NCBI GenBank assembly: GCA_043228905.1
Contig: JBHGNT010000004.1
Span: 24,118,001 to 24,182,000, forward strand
Length of the DNA stretch: 64,000 nucleotides
DNA from: Azolla caroliniana
Taxonomy: Eukaryota > Polypodiophyta
Direction: 5' to 3'
Of the stretch, positions 21,939 to 42,400 are shown piece by piece; position 1 is the first letter of the stretch; the number at the start of each line of letters is the position of its first letter. The notes beneath the pieces were generated by a model. That model was not told the DNA's origin. It saw only the letters and a program-made list of their open reading frames with translations, and did no database searches. The position numbers and the translations under genes were made by a program.

Positions 21939-22969
21939 TGTCGTGAAGATCAGTCACTACGCGCGGATCGTGAGGCGGAACCGCCGGGGTTCTAGACCGG
22001 AAGGATTCAAAGTCGGTACAAGCTTTGGCGAGAAAGTACTTAAGATAGATTGGGAAAGAGAGAAATTGAGATTAAACGATTGAGAGAGATTGATTGAACT
22101 TTTATCTTTGGATTTAAGAAACAAGTTACATCATCAATTTGATAACGAATTTCTTCTTCTTAATTTCATAAAAAAAAATGTGTTTTTTCTCCTCCCCCTT
22201 CCTTCTTTTATAGATGCTCTCATGCAGATGATGCATGTGAGGGTACAAGACATGCATAAAATGCATGTTTGCCATTTGGCGCTTATGTATTACATGTGAT
22301 GCATGATAACCATGTCACTCATTTTAGCTCTCATGTATGAGAATTTACATGTAAAAGTACAATGATAGAAATATAAATTCATTTAAATGTCATGGCTTAA
22401 TGGTAAGCCAATTGACTCCTAACTCGGAGGTGCAAGGTTCGAATCCTTACTTGCCCTCCTTGTAAATATATTTATTTATTTATCTAGTCACCGGACGCCG
22501 GTTCGTCGGATGCCGTCGGTTACCGGTGCCTCGCCGGATGCTGTCACCGGTTGCCGCTGAATCACCGGCTCCATCGCCGATCCGGTTTTGGTTGGCCAAG
22601 ACCCTTTACGAGTAGCTAGCCCACCTCCACTCTTAGCTCAAGTTACCTTGAACTCTCTATGCTCCACACATAGACACAAAGATAATATCTTTTGCTCTAC
22701 CTTATATATGATTAGAGCCGTATTTGTCGTGCCTATGTGGGATATCTCACAATTTTCTCTTTTCCTTTCACAAACTTTATACCCTCATATCTTGACATTT
22801 AGTTGTCCGTTTCTCGTGTAATAAAGTACATTTGAAACCTCCATCATTTTGTACTTAGATATTAAATTTATTTAAAATGTTATCTTCACAATTATTGTAT
22901 TATGTGATTCATACTCGATTTCATACGTTTTATGGGATTTTCACACTATTGCCGAAAATCTTCACGACA
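21939..22969 (-). repeat. Right LTR (5' LTR in element orientation)
   Basis: 1031 bp, TGTCGTGAAGAT to ATCTTCACGACA, aligning to 7210-8310. Internally adjacent minus-strand sequence offers a primer-binding candidate starting TGGTGAACTCG about 8 bp from the LTR edge; I cannot assign it to a tRNA. Confidence 0.92.
22390..22459 (+). other. tRNA-like segment in the right LTR
   Basis: Same A-box and B-box bearing segment as at 7661-7730, essentially unchanged between the two LTRs despite other differences. Confidence 0.6.
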
Positions 22970-22973
22970 ACGG

Positions 22974-23262
22974 TGTAGACGAGCCTTCTCCAACCAAACC
23001 GCGCATCCAACAAGGTTACTACAAGATTGTAGCCACTCTAAAGAGCCAATATGATGGCCTCAAGGGCGACTCCGATGGAGTTAAAAGACAACGAATAGCC
23101 TTTATCCAACAATGGTCGTCCTCTCCCTTTCTTGAGTTAGTGGGCATCCACATAAGATGGAACTATCGCGTCCCTACAGGGATTTGTACATAATAATCTC
23201 ATTTGTAAAATGTTATAACTAATGGAAGGAGTGTTTTTTTGGAAAAAAAGAAAAAAGAAAAA
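22974..23262 (+). pseudogene. LINE copy 2, downstream part
   Basis: TGTAGACGAGCCTTCTCC resumes exactly where 7209 left off, as judged from the intact order in copy 1 (about 4997 onward). It lacks about 17 bp present in copy 1 near 5060. It ends in TTTATAACTAATGGAAGGAG-like sequence and an A-rich tail (about 23240-23270) like copy 1. Confidence 0.85.
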
Positions 23263-23533
23263 AGAAAAATGCAAATTACTTTGTTTCAACCACTACTCAT
23301 AATCAAAGGTATATACCCCATTCTTATTCAACCTTAGATGATAGCCATCAAAGAGACTCGATGGATCCACAACGGTATGACAAGATTATTAGTCACTTAG
23401 TTTGACTCCATAAATGCGTCAAGATTATCCATTGTTGCTGTTTGGTTTGTCGAAGTAAAGGATCATGCGTCAATGTTATACTCTATAGTTGACAAATAAA
23501 CATGTTACATTGTAATTCAGTGGGATGTGTAAT

Positions 23534-23603
<70 letters not shown>

Positions 23604-24986
23604 ACTATCTATTTATAGTGCATAAGGATCACCTATCTAGTGCCTTGATCTTTGCTATTTTCTATCTTCGAAGTGGAAAGTGTTCATTTCATACTATCCA
23701 CACACATTGGGCATCCAAAATCTAAAAAACTGACTAGGGATGTTTCATTTGCTTCAAGGGACAATCCTTGGTCTCTTTGGTTCCACTGAACTATTGTATA
23801 ATTGTCAAGTTATTGTTAGTTGACGGATGGAGGGATGTGTAACCTATGAATATAATTTTGAATAAAAAAGGATATAAGGAGAAGGTTATGAAATGTGCGT
23901 ATAAGGTGGAAGCACATAAGGGTATTTTGCGAATTAGAAAGTTTGGCCCTTTAAGATATCTATCACTCACTTTGAATGTAGGATCAACTAGTATCCCTAT
24001 GTGGGCCATTTAGGAATAAAATTGGAGAAGCCGACCATCAATGTAAAAGACATGAGGGTGGAATGGGATGGGGTGTGGTAGTTGCATGAGTTATGCTAGA
24101 ATGGAGAGAGTTTCGAGCATGGTGGGTCAAATATGGTGACAAAAATGAGGAAGTTGCCGGGGTGGTGCGATCAACGACAAGCATATCTTGGGGGACCTAG
24201 TATCTACAATGGTATCATGCATTTACACTATGAGAGAAATGCAATCAGTTTGCCATTTGTAAATTGTAGTCGTAACATGGAGTGTAGTACTTCTGGAAGT
24301 GTTTCTCTACAAAACAAAACAAAATAAAATGTACTCTCCTAGCAGGCATTGCCATTATAACGAACCGACATTAAGTTTTGAAAGTATGTCCAATTCAATA
24401 GGCCATTGTTGGCCTCTTAAGAGATGTTTTGCACTATTAGTTGTCAAGTAGATTACAGAACATTGTCTTCAAAACACAGAAATATGTAAAGGGAAATTTC
24501 ATATTAATCCAATATGGAATCATGATTCTTTTCTTGGAGAGGGGAGAAAATAAGGAAAGATTGAGCAAAATTATCTCATCATCAAGATGAAGCAATGGCA
24601 ACTAGGAAGGGTTCAATTTTGGTGAAGGGTTTCGGCCCTTGTCATGGAAGTGGTTTCGGCAATTATATATATCTAGCCATATTAGGAAAACATTCATATT
24701 TCAGCTATTATATTTTTCTCCCAAAAAAACCTTCCCCCTAAATAAAATGGCTTCACAAATTTACTTAAAACACCCAGACTACTTAAAATATAACTCTTGT
24801 ATTCTAACTTTAGAATTATTCAATACGATATACAACTTTAATTTTAAAAAATGGCATTATAGATTCGTTTCCTTGAATCCTAATAACAATAATGAATGTT
24901 CCAATATATTTACAGCCTAGTTACACCATGACATGGTAAAGAAAAAAACATTTCATTGAATTGACACAAGATGATGTACTACCCTC
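23263..24986. other. Non-coding stretch with a long CT microsatellite
   Basis: An uninterrupted CT run spans about 23537-23602. The small open frames around it have no support. The right part adjoins the 3' end of the receptor kinase gene and will include its 3' UTR. Confidence 0.55.
23537..23602. repeat. (CT)n microsatellite
   Basis: About 33 uninterrupted CT units read directly from the sequence. Confidence 0.98.
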
Positions 24987-32322
<7,336 letters not shown>

Positions 32323-32452
32323 TCTGGCTTGATCTGATGGAGGGGGTACCAGAAAGGCCAACAACAGCCCTGCCATGGGAGCTACTGCTAAAAATGGTAC
32401 CAGACTGCTACCAAAAAAAGGCCAAGATGATGATGATGACGAAATATGTATG

Positions 32453-32768
32453 TATAGCTATGGTACTGAACAAATGGATCAAACACTGTGCATCTGTATC
32501 AGTGATATAGACAGAGTTCAGAAGATCAGCGTATAGCTATGGTACTGAACAAATGGATCAAACGCTGTCCATCTGTATCTGTGATATAGACAGAGTTCAG
32601 AAGATCAGTGTATAGCTATGGTACTGAACAAATGGATCAAACACTGTGCATCTGTATCTGTGATATAGACAGAGTTCAGAAGATCAGTGTATAGCTATGG
32701 TACTGAACAAATGGATCAAACACTGTGCATCTGTATCTGTGATATAGACAGAGTTAAGAAGATCAGCC
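32453..32768. repeat. Four tandem copies of a 79-bp unit just upstream of the receptor kinase
   Basis: TATAGCTATGGTACTGAAC recurs at 32453, 32532, 32611 and 32690, exactly 79 bp apart, with very few differences. The array lies 130-450 bp upstream of the proposed start codon, so in the 5' UTR or promoter. Confidence 0.93.
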
Positions 32769-32794
32769 TGCAGGAGAGAAGTAAATGCATATGA

Positions 32795-32796
<2 letters not shown>

Positions 32797-32833
<37 letters not shown>

Positions 32834-33111
32834 GACAGAGAAAACAGAGGATTGGTCAAGATTTCTTCTCCTTTGACTTTGGAGTTTTATCTTTTTCTGT
32901 GAGCATTGACTTTTTCAATGCTCTGCTCTCTTCTTCTTGTTTTGCTTTTTTAAGTGTTTGAGATACATATATAATATATATATATATATATATAATACAT
33001 ATATATATATATAGCATTAGAGTTTGAATGCATTTCCCTAAGAATTCCGGAGACCGAAAGCCCCCCGGGGGTGTCAATGATTCCATATTCTCTTGACACA
33101 ACATTGCATGT

Positions 33112-33143
<32 letters not shown>
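32797..33143. repeat. Cluster of GA, TA and TG microsatellites upstream of the receptor kinase
   Basis: GA run at about 32801-32830, TA-rich run at about 32965-33013 and TG run at about 33112-33143. The GA tract, close to a start region, resembles plant promoter GAGA tracts, but function is unknown. Confidence 0.8.
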
Positions 33144-33145
<2 letters not shown>

Positions 33146-34599
33146 ATGGGACATGTATGTATCTATGTATGTGCGTACTAATCTTGCCGATTGATCATTG
33201 GAGAGCATACGATCCCATCGCTTACTTTTGATCTTTGGAGAAGAGCGTTAGGATCCAATGCACGTTATATTGACGTTAATCATTTGATGGACCTGATCAA
33301 CACTTGGCCTCGATGGATGTTTATCAGAGTAAGGATTGGATGGACATTATCGACATTTTAATGGGATCTGACGTGGAGTGGAAGCCTACGATTTCACGGG
33401 ATGTCTTATCTTTAGAGCATCACAAGTTCTGAACTTGGTGGACCAGTCCCATTTGTCCACCAACAGTCGAACAAATCTGTTAAACGTCCCGAAAAGCACA
33501 AATTTTTTGTATATCCACATAATATTCCATGTAAAATGTGGTGAACTTTGATTTCTTTATTGCTTCCTTTAACTGGAAAGGAATACAAAGTTTACCCACG
33601 ATTAATGTAATTCATGGCAAAAAACTATAATGATGACTACATCAACCCCAATTGCAAACATTATAGAAATATATATTTCGCACCACATATTCAATGTATC
33701 AAACATTACAATGACGTTAATGATCCAATATTCCAAATATGCTTTTGACCTTCAAAGAATTCGCTCCACATACTCTCTCCAAAGGTCCACAAATGGTTTT
33801 TGAAATCCGTTTTTTTAAATCTTATTTATCTCGGAAAAAGGAAACCTCTTTCACATGCAGCATAATCATTATATAAATATGCATATGGTATCTCAATTAT
33901 GCCATATATTGTGTTTGGTTTTGGACATGGATAACATATGTTGACCAGTGCAAGCGTTCTATTTTGAGTATCGTGACTTATTAAAAAAAATTTCACATGT
34001 CATGTGACATTTTTAAAGACCTTTGACGGCGGAAAAGTCCCAGTGTTTATGGTGAATGTCGTTGAGGTAGGGTATGGGAACATTATTTATATCCACGACG
34101 GAGTTAGAATATCAAGAAATTTTGAGCGATGATACTTGAGATATTTGCCACCGCACTAAGGTTGAACCAGTCTTCTAGTGTGCTAGTTATATATATCATA
34201 TATAGAAAAAAATCTTGGTTTCATTTTTTTAGTATAAATTAGCACTAAAATGCACGAGTATTATCACATTTGTATTTTACTAAAACAATTTCATTTATAG
34301 TTGTAACACCCATATTTTATGACCTTAAGATTCGTTTAAAAAACCGGGTCTTATGCTACATTCATTATCCAACTTTTGTGCATTTTAATTATTGATCGTG
34401 CACACCATAATAGCCACATACGTGTTTTTGATTATATACTTTTCACTATAAACAACTCCCATGATCTCAAACCCACACACAATGACAATTAACGTCTTAT
34501 CAACATACTCATTAAGAGTGAGATCAATATGCAAACCAATTATTTTGCAAACTATAGTGGTACAATCAATTTTAACAAAGAATTAGCACCTAAAACACA
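33144..34599. other. Non-coding stretch
   Basis: AT-rich with no supported open frame or repeat. Confidence 0.5.
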
Positions 34600-35900
34600 A
34601 TGTTGAAGAAAAGGTCAAGCCTTGAGGAGTATGACTTATAGGGCATTCAAATACGTTTTTGTCACATTTTTAATCATTTCCTCTTATCAAATGGCTCTAC
34701 AGAGTCATTTTTGGCATGTGAGCCGAGGAGTTGAAAACAATAACATTGTAATATTGCTAATAAATTTCCTTACTGCTAATGATGTCATTCAATGATCCTC
34801 ATATGGCATCTTCAATAATATCCTCTACTTGTAAATTATATTCTACAAGTTGCAATGAAATGGGAACAAATTTTTTTTGCATTTCCATTAGGACAATGTA
34901 TCTTCTACAACAACTAAGTTGCAATGGACCATATGTGAACCTACGTATATAGAGCTTCATGAGACCAAGAGAACCAAGCAAATTATTGTTATTATTATTG
35001 TCCTTCTTATTGAAAGTTGGAAATAGATAGGTATGAGGAAGCCCATGGACCATCATCTCAAGGAGCCTTCACCTTTCGGCTTCCAAATTGGTGTTCTTTC
35101 ACTTCAACTTGGTAGGAGAACTTGTCACATTTATTGCCAAAGGATACCGTAAGTGTCTAATAATAGAGACTATTCTCACCATGAAATCTCACCATCCTAG
35201 ACATTCCAGGAAACCACTCATTACATAAGATGAGGCAAGACATTCCCCATGGCAAATAATATGTAATCCAAACACCAAGCTAATTTGGTTTCATACATAC
35301 ATCTCTTTCTCAAGATTATCATGTGAGGCTTGTAGAAACATAAAAGAATCATCTGCCAAAGCTTGTGTTACTAGTTGTCCCCCGTGTTTGATATAATTTT
35401 TAGGAGGAAGCTTTATTACTAAAATCAGATGGCACCATCCATTAGGGTTAAACTTGTATGTTCTAGAAGAAAGTGATCCATGCACTCTATTTCTTATGTT
35501 TGCAACCTGAATTTTCATTTGATGTGCACTATTTAAAGTATGATGGAGTTGAGAGTCTAGATTAAGCACCAATATCGAGAACTTACATCAAGCAAATGGG
35601 AAATTCTAATTGAATATTGAGCAAATACATGAAATGGGCACATAAGCATTGACTTTAATTTTAGTAGTGATGTAGGATTGATATAATATCATGATCATGT
35701 AACAAGGGATGAGAAATATTAAAAAACCTTGTAAGGTAATGCATGATAGAGGAGGAAAAAGAGTGACCAAAACAATTAAATGGTAATGCATTTAAGAATT
35801 TTGCCTTTATATTGTAGTTTGCAACCTTTCGAGAAGCTTCAAATTTGGAGGGCCCAATCTTAATTGCTTGTTCGAAAACCATTAGATGTCTATACAATCA
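34600..35900 (-). pseudogene. Heavily decayed LINE reverse-transcriptase remnant
   Basis: Short minus-strand pieces (35897-35661, 35572-35291 and 35056-34799) carry LINE-like words: GGQLVTQALADDSFMFLQAS, containing the ADD of the RT active site, and downstream YPLAINVTSS and LGLMKLY-like segments. There are many stops and frame changes. The LINE assignment rests mainly on the ADD context; it could be another degenerate gene. Confidence 0.35.
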
Positions 35901-36825
35901 TCATGTGTATTTTCAAAAACATGATAAAGTCTCTCATGCAAACAAAAAAATGTAAAATGAATATCCATATTTGTTTCTTAGAAGAATAACAATATAGGGC
36001 ATTGACTTTTTGGCAAAAAGGCTTTAGAAAAAAGTGAACACACTTGTCAGTAAGCTAGAAAGATGAAGAAGAAAAAGCACATTTTTGATATAAAAGGAAA
36101 GGGACAACTCTATACTCATTCACACCTTGAAAGGGGAGTCTTCATCCAAATGGATTGCAAGTTGAAGTAGATGGCATGTTGCTCATAAAGGATATACATG
36201 TTGTTTGAAAACACATGGTAGAGATGGAACTTTTAAGTTGGTTCAATGAGATTGATGGCATTTGTGACAATAATAGCTATGGTTATGGTAAAAGAAAGTT
36301 CTTAAGTAAAGGATCCATAGGAAAGGTATAATGGTTTTAGTTGTACACGCATACAGATGTACCTTAAGTATATTCGATGTGTATGTATGCATTTACATAT
36401 ATTAATGCATATATCTATAAATGGATATGTGATAATTCTATATCTTTGTATTGATTGATTGATAAATAGGTACTATGTAGGTAGATGTGTATATGCATAG
36501 AGACCTAATGGTACTATGATGTGCAACAACTTCATTGCCATATCTTTGTGTACAATCTTTTGGCAATATATGTTTTCCTAGTAGCCACCATGAGCAGATC
36601 TTTGTCTTGCTTCTTACAACATAATTTTTTTCTTGTGTTAAAACCACTTGTTATAATCGTCTCTCATGCCACCCATTAATTGTACGAAGCTCCACTATGT
36701 GATGGTTCATGAGCTTATCTTGAACTTTTTGTGAGCACTATTAACTTCAAACAAGGTAATATGAGAGTATTCAACTTTTCTTAATGAAGATCCCGTAGCA
36801 ACTACTGAACACGGGACTAGCAGTC
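35901..36825. other. Non-coding stretch
   Basis: No supported gene. The 36438-36647 frame (minus) has no domain. Confidence 0.45.
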
Positions 36826-37206
36826 TGCAACGGTTCGGTTTGAACCGAATCGAATCGCGAAACTGCGACGTAACAACTTAACGATTTAAACGGCTCGGTT
36901 CGGTTTCCATAGTTAAAAACTGTGGTTTAAACGGTTTAACTATTTTTATTTTTTTAATCTTAAATATATTTTTTAAACAATATTTTCATTTTCAAACCTT
37001 ATTCTCACATTTTAGGATACTCTTTAAAAATTTTAAAAATTAAAATTGAAAATAATAAAATATTTTAAATTCTTAAATTATTAAGTTTTTAAATTTTAAA
37101 AAATTTTAATTTTAATTTTGACCTAAGTTGAAAACTGAAACCAAACCGCACTTTCGACGTTTTCTAAACGATTTCGTGGTTCGGTCAAGTTTCAAAAAGA
37201 TTTAAC
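36826..37206 (-). repeat. Dispersed AACCG-rich inverted-repeat element, copy 2
   Basis: Starts GCAACGGTTCGGTT like copy 1 (3425). Its AT-rich core is the reverse complement of copy 1's core, so the two copies lie in opposite orientation. No coding capacity. Confidence 0.6.
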
Positions 37207-37230
37207 CTAGTCTAGCTCAACCTAGTCTAG

Positions 37231-37503
37231 TGTGTGAACACACCCTTGAGAGTGTGCACTCAAAGGTCAAAAGTCACCACTCTTATCTACACATTAACTA
37301 TATGTCATAGAATCATATTCTATGACACATAACTAATGAGTTTTTACCTTCCCCATGACCCACGAGCTTCGGTAATTAATGAAGAGAGAGAGTGACTATA
37401 TAAAGCACTCTCCTCCTACTTTGTAATTAGGTCGATTAATCTCCTTTGTAAGATACATCTTCTTGAGTATTCTATTGTTGTTCAAATCTATCTATCTTGT
37501 GTT

Positions 37504-37561
<58 letters not shown>

Positions 37562-38277
37562 TCACACTCACACTCACACTCACAACACATATCTCTAGTC
37601 TATTCCGCTGCACAAGAATCACCATCGATTCTTTACATGGTATCAGAGCGGTTTGGTAGCTTGATCTCGCCCATACACATGTGTTGAGCTCTATGCCGAC
37701 ATTCAAGAAGAACTGGCTCATTGCTATCGTAGTACGACTACATAACTCGTATTCAAGAGAGAAGAAGAAGGAAGAAATCTACATCGAACACCATGAATAC
37801 TCAAATGGAGAGTGCTCTCCCTAGCGAGAAGTTGGACTGAAACAACTTCGCATCTTGGGAGTACAAGATGCATCAATACCTTGTCGGTCAAGGCTATTGG
37901 AGCTACATCAAAGGAGCACAAGAAAACCGGCCCGACCCGAAAGACGCCGACTATGCAACATGGAAGCAAGTGGCGAGTCGAGTAATGTATTGCTTGGCGA
38001 CATGTGTTCACGACCACATGCTCGGTTACATTCGAGAAGCCGAGACACCGAAGGAAGCGTGGGAAAATCTACGAAAGATTTTCGCCGCCTACACGACCGC
38101 GAGGAAGCTTCAACTCCGCCAGGAGTTGAACAACATCCAACAAAGGGATATTTCCATCACAAGCTACACCTTGAAGATCAAGGAGTTTTGTGATGCACTC
38201 AGCTCGTCAATGTGGAGGATGACGAAATGATGCAAATATGCCTCGACGGCCTTGCACCATGATTCAGCACGATGCTG
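37231..38277 (+). mobile_element. Truncated Ty1/copia element: 5' LTR, PBS and part of gag
   Basis: LTR at about 37231-37637 (starts TGTGTGAACACACCC, ends CTTTACA), then TGGTATCAGAGC at 37638-37649, the initiator-Met tRNA primer site. A CA microsatellite (37517-37560) lies in the LTR. The internal part stops at 38277, where a gypsy LTR begins; the rest of the element and its second LTR are not in the window. Confidence 0.82.
37792..38260 (+). pseudogene. Copia gag fragment
   Basis: A UBN2-type copia gag: start at 37792, then a TGA at 37837 where the related element at 52.4 kb has an Arg codon. The open part reads FASWEYKMHQYLVG, EAWENLRKIFAA and KLQLRQELNNI. A frame change near 38205 and truncation by the gypsy LTR follow. 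Confidence 0.8.
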
Positions 38278-38831
38278 TGTCGTGTTATTTTGCACGCGCA
38301 GAAGAAACCAAGGCGAGACCGCGGGGGCCCTGAATCAGGGAATAACCGGACGAAGGGAGGAGCGACACTAAACCACGGCCGAGCTGCACGCACAAATACA
38401 CAGAGAACTCACAATGAAGATCGAACAACGAATAAGGCAAATATATACTTATGATCAAGATTACGTCCGGCTAGCCGGTGAGCGTGAACGCGCAGACACC
38501 AACCCACACAATGCACACAGACAACGCGAGATGGAGCCTCTGACGGAAGCACTTGGGCTTTCCACGATGCAAAGGCAACCTTCCAAAACTTGCAGAGAAC
38601 AATGAAAGACAGAGGAGAAGAGCTCGGTCCCAGTTCGACAACACTTCGTCCTTGATAACGCGATACCCACTCAGTCCCTTTTCCTCTCCTTTTATAGCCC
38701 AAGGAGAGAGAGATGTTACAGTCTATTACGTCACTTTTATTCTCTGTCCTTTCGGATAGAGATACTCCTCGATTCCCTACCTAATGAATATGTGCTACCT
38801 AGGAGATTCACATCGCCGATTAGTACCAAAC

Positions 38832-39446
38832 TGTTGGTAATCGACGCTTCGATTCACCTTCTTCGTTCGGCCACAACCGAGTAATCGCGGATCAATGCAG
38901 CAGAAAATAGGAACCAAAGAGAGAAACACACGAGTACACAGGGATTAACGTGGAAAACCCTAGATGGGAAAAACCACGGGAGTACAAGACTCCAAACAAC
39001 ACTATACAAAGAGAAGTATACAATGACGAGCTCTAAGGCGACGACCTTGAGCTCGCTGTCCTCGCCACAGGCGGCGGAAATACACAGAGGCGTCGTTCGT
39101 CCTCTTCCTCTCTCGCGCTCTATCTCTCTCTCTCTCTCTCACGGCTGCTCCCTCTTCACTCCTCTTGAGTGGAAAAACAGAAAAATGATAAGCAACAACA
39201 AAACAGTTTGCCCTAAGTCATATTTATACTTATATGACTTTGGGCTATTTACAACTGTAGCCTCAGGGGCCCATAGCGAACATATTCACGGATATGTCCC
39301 TGCATCCGGATCGCTCTCCGGGTACATTCGTCATCCGGTACCGAAACCGGGGTCTTCGTCATCCGGATCCGAAACCGAAACCGGGCTTGTCGGCATTCAT
39401 CTCCGACATCCGACCATCCCATGCGAAAGGGACCGTAATCCCAACA
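38832..39446 (-). repeat. Copia left LTR (3' LTR)
   Basis: 615 bp. Contains a CT-rich tract and GGATCCGAAACCGAAACCGG-like sequence; matches the right LTR base for base as far as I compared. Confidence 0.95.
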
Positions 39447-39462
39447 AACTCCCCCTTCACTT
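39447..39462 (-). promoter_or_regulatory. Copia polypurine tract
   Basis: AAGTGAAGGGGGAGTT on the minus strand directly before the 3' LTR. It overlaps the gag-pol stop codon (TGA within AAGTGAAG). Confidence 0.85.
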
Positions 39463-42400
39463 CGGCATGGGATGTCTCTCCAATCCGATCCTCTTCCGGC
39501 ATGCTTCCAGCTTGTCGGGTGTGAGGACCTTGGTCAGCATATCCGACCCGTTCTCGTCCGTGTGGATCTTTGTCAGCACGAACTCCTTGTCTTCTATCCT
39601 TTCCCGGATCCAGTGATATCTTCGCTGGATGTGCTTCGTCCGGGAGTGATAGGCCGCGTTCTTCGCAAGGTGGATTGCACTCTGACTGTCGCAGTAGAGT
39701 CGGTACTCCTCCTGTCGGATACCGAGCTCTCTAATGAAGTCCTTCATCCATATTATTTCCTTGCCGGCTTCAACAGCCGCCATGTACTCCGCCTCCGTGG
39801 TTGACAGCGCAACCGTCTTCTGCAGCCTCGACTGCCATGAGACAGCTCCCCCTGCATACGTCATCACATACCCTGATGTGGACCGACTGGTATCTGCATC
39901 AGCCGACATATCCGAATCGGTAAAGCCGTCGAGTTCGGGCTTTCCGGAGCCGAATCGGAGGCACACGTTTGCCGTGCCCTTCAGGTATCGGAGTATCCAC
40001 TTGGCCGCGTTCCAATGCTCTTTGCCGGGATTGCTCATGTACCGACTCACCACTCCGACTGCATATCCGATGTCCGGTCTCGTACACACCATGGCGTACA
40101 TCAAGCTCCCGACGGCTGAGGCATACGGCACTTTCATCATATCCTCCTTTCCAGCCTTTGTCTTGGGGCTTTGCTTGCTGGACAGCTTGCAGTTTGCCGG
40201 GAGGGTCGATCCGACCGGTCTTGCTTCCGACATGTTAAACCGGTGAAGCACCTTCGTCACGTACTTTTCCTGTGACAGCCACAACTGCTTCTTCTTCCGG
40301 TCCCGGATGATGTGCATCCCTAGTATTTGCCTCGCCGGACCCAGGTCCTTCATTGCGAAGGTTCGGTGAAGAGCCTTCTTCAGCATCCGTATCTTGACCT
40401 GGTCCCGTCCGACGATCAACATGTCGTCCACGTACAGGAGGAGTATTAGAAAGTCTCCTCCTTCGAACTTCTTCACAAACACGCAGTGGTCGGACTGCGT
40501 TTTGAGGTACCCTTCGTCGGTCATGAAGGAGTCGAACTTCCGGTACCATTGCCGGGGAGCCTGCTTCAGTCCGTAAAGGCTCTTCTTCAACCGGCATACC
40601 AGGTGCTCCTTCCCTTTCTTCTCGAATCCTTCCGGTTGCTGCATGTAGATCTCTTCATCGAGGTCGCCGTGAAGGAATGCCGTCTTCACGTCCATCTGTT
40701 CTACCTCGAGGTCCATGCTTGCCGCTATGCTCAGCACCGTCCGGATGGAGGTCATCTTCACTACCGGGGCAAATATCTCGTCGAAGTCGACGCCCTTCTT
40801 CTGCTGAAACCCCTTCACCACGATCCTGGCTTTGTATCTCGGGGGTTTTCCGGCATCTCCCGGTTTCAGCTTGAACACCCACTTGTTTCGAAGTGCCCGC
40901 TTTCCTTTCGGCAACTCCACAAGTTCATATGTGTGGTTCTCATGCAGGGAATCCATCTCGTCCTGCATGGCACTCAACCACCTGCGGCTCTGGGTGTCAT
41001 GCTTCGCTTCTTCAAAGCTCTCCGGCTCCCCCTCGTCGGTTAGCAGCACGTGCTCTGGTTCCGGAAATCTCCGGGGGGCCCTTCTCTCTCTTAGAGGATA
41101 TCTTCGTTCCGGAGCTTCGGTAACCGGTTCTTCCGATTCTTCTTCATCCGAATCCATTTCGGGATCGGGGCCGGTTCCGGTATCATTTTCATCTTCTTCG
41201 GCCGGTTCTGTTTCTTCACCATCTTCGGCCGGATCCTCGAGTGCTAACCGGTCCCTTGCCGGTCGGGACTGCTCCTCGTAGAGTTGATCCTCACCGGTCG
41301 ACTTGGAGCTCTTCATCTTCTTCTCCGATTCCCAGTCGGCGAGTGTCTTGTCCTCCATGAAGATGATGTCTCGACTCCTGAATATCTTCTTGTCGACCGG
41401 GTCCCATACTCGGTAGCCGAACTCGTCGTCGCCGTAACCGAGGAATATGCATGGCCGGGTCTTCGGATCTAGCTTTCCTCTCCGGTCCTTTGCCACATGC
41501 ACGTATGCGAGACACCCGAACACCTTCAGATGCCGGTAGGACACTTCCTTACCGGTCCACACTTTCTGCGGCGTGTCTCCATCCAAAGGCACTGAGGGTG
41601 ATCTGTTTATCACGTATGTCGCCGTCGACATTGCCTCAGCCCAAAACCCCTTGGGTAATTTCGCATGCGCCAGCATACTCCGGACCCGCTCCATTATGGT
41701 CCGGTTCATCCTCTCAGCCAGCCCGTTTAGTTCCGGCGTCTTCGGCACAGTAAACTTGAGCCGGATTCCCTTCGAGCGACAGTACTCCTGGAACTGCCCC
41801 CGGTACTCCCCTCCGTTATCCGCTCGTATCGCTTTCAGCTTGTTGCCGGATTCCCTTTCCACTCTCGCGTGGAGTTCTTTGAAGACGCACAACACTTGGT
41901 CCTTTGTCTTCAGCGGTGCCGTCCACAGCTTCCGGCTGTGATCATCAATGAATGTTACGAAGTACTGGGCTCCGCCATGTGACTTCGTTTCTACCTGACA
42001 CACATCAGTGTGCACCAACTCCAATGGTGCGCTACGTCTCGTCGGTGGCCTTGAGTGGAAAGAGGTTCGGTTCTGCTTACCGGCCAGGCAATCGGTGCAC
42101 TTCTCCAGGTGCACATGCTTCACTGGGATAAGGTTGTCTTCTGCAAGCCTCTTCATCCCCTTCTCACTCATGTGGCACAGTCTCTTGTGCCACAGCTCAC
42201 CGGCAGTGTCGGCTGCCACATTCAGCTCTTCCGGACATAACCGGGCATTCATCAGGTACAATGTGTTGTCTTTCCGGGCCCGAGCCACTATCAGGCTCCC
42301 CTTGCTGAACTTCATTACGCCGTTCCGGATGCTACTTGTGTAGCCTTCATCGTCTAGCCTCTCGGCCGAAATCAGGTTCAATCGAACCTCCGGAACATGT

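Larger units (their letters stand above)
7210..22969 (-). mobile_element. Ty3/gypsy-like LTR retrotransposon, decayed, carrying a DNA transposon
   Basis: LTRs at 7210-8310 and 21939-22969 start TGTCGTGAAGAT and end CTTCACRACA, with ACGG duplicated outside them. The internal order on the minus strand is gag (from 21877), protease, reverse transcriptase, RNase H and integrase (to 8571), then a purine tract next to the left LTR. Protease-RT-RNase H-integrase order identifies Ty3/gypsy. Without the insert at 13283-20878 the element is about 8.2 kb. Coding regions carry stop codons, a 20-bp frameshifting duplication and truncation-free LTRs that differ by a roughly 70-bp indel, so it is old and immobile. 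It landed in LINE copy 2. Confidence 0.93.

Noticed and set aside
6240-23290. A target duplication for LINE copy 2
   Set aside because: AAATGACAATTTA (about 6260) and AAATGCAAATTAC (about 23265) are only loosely alike; I do not claim a duplication.
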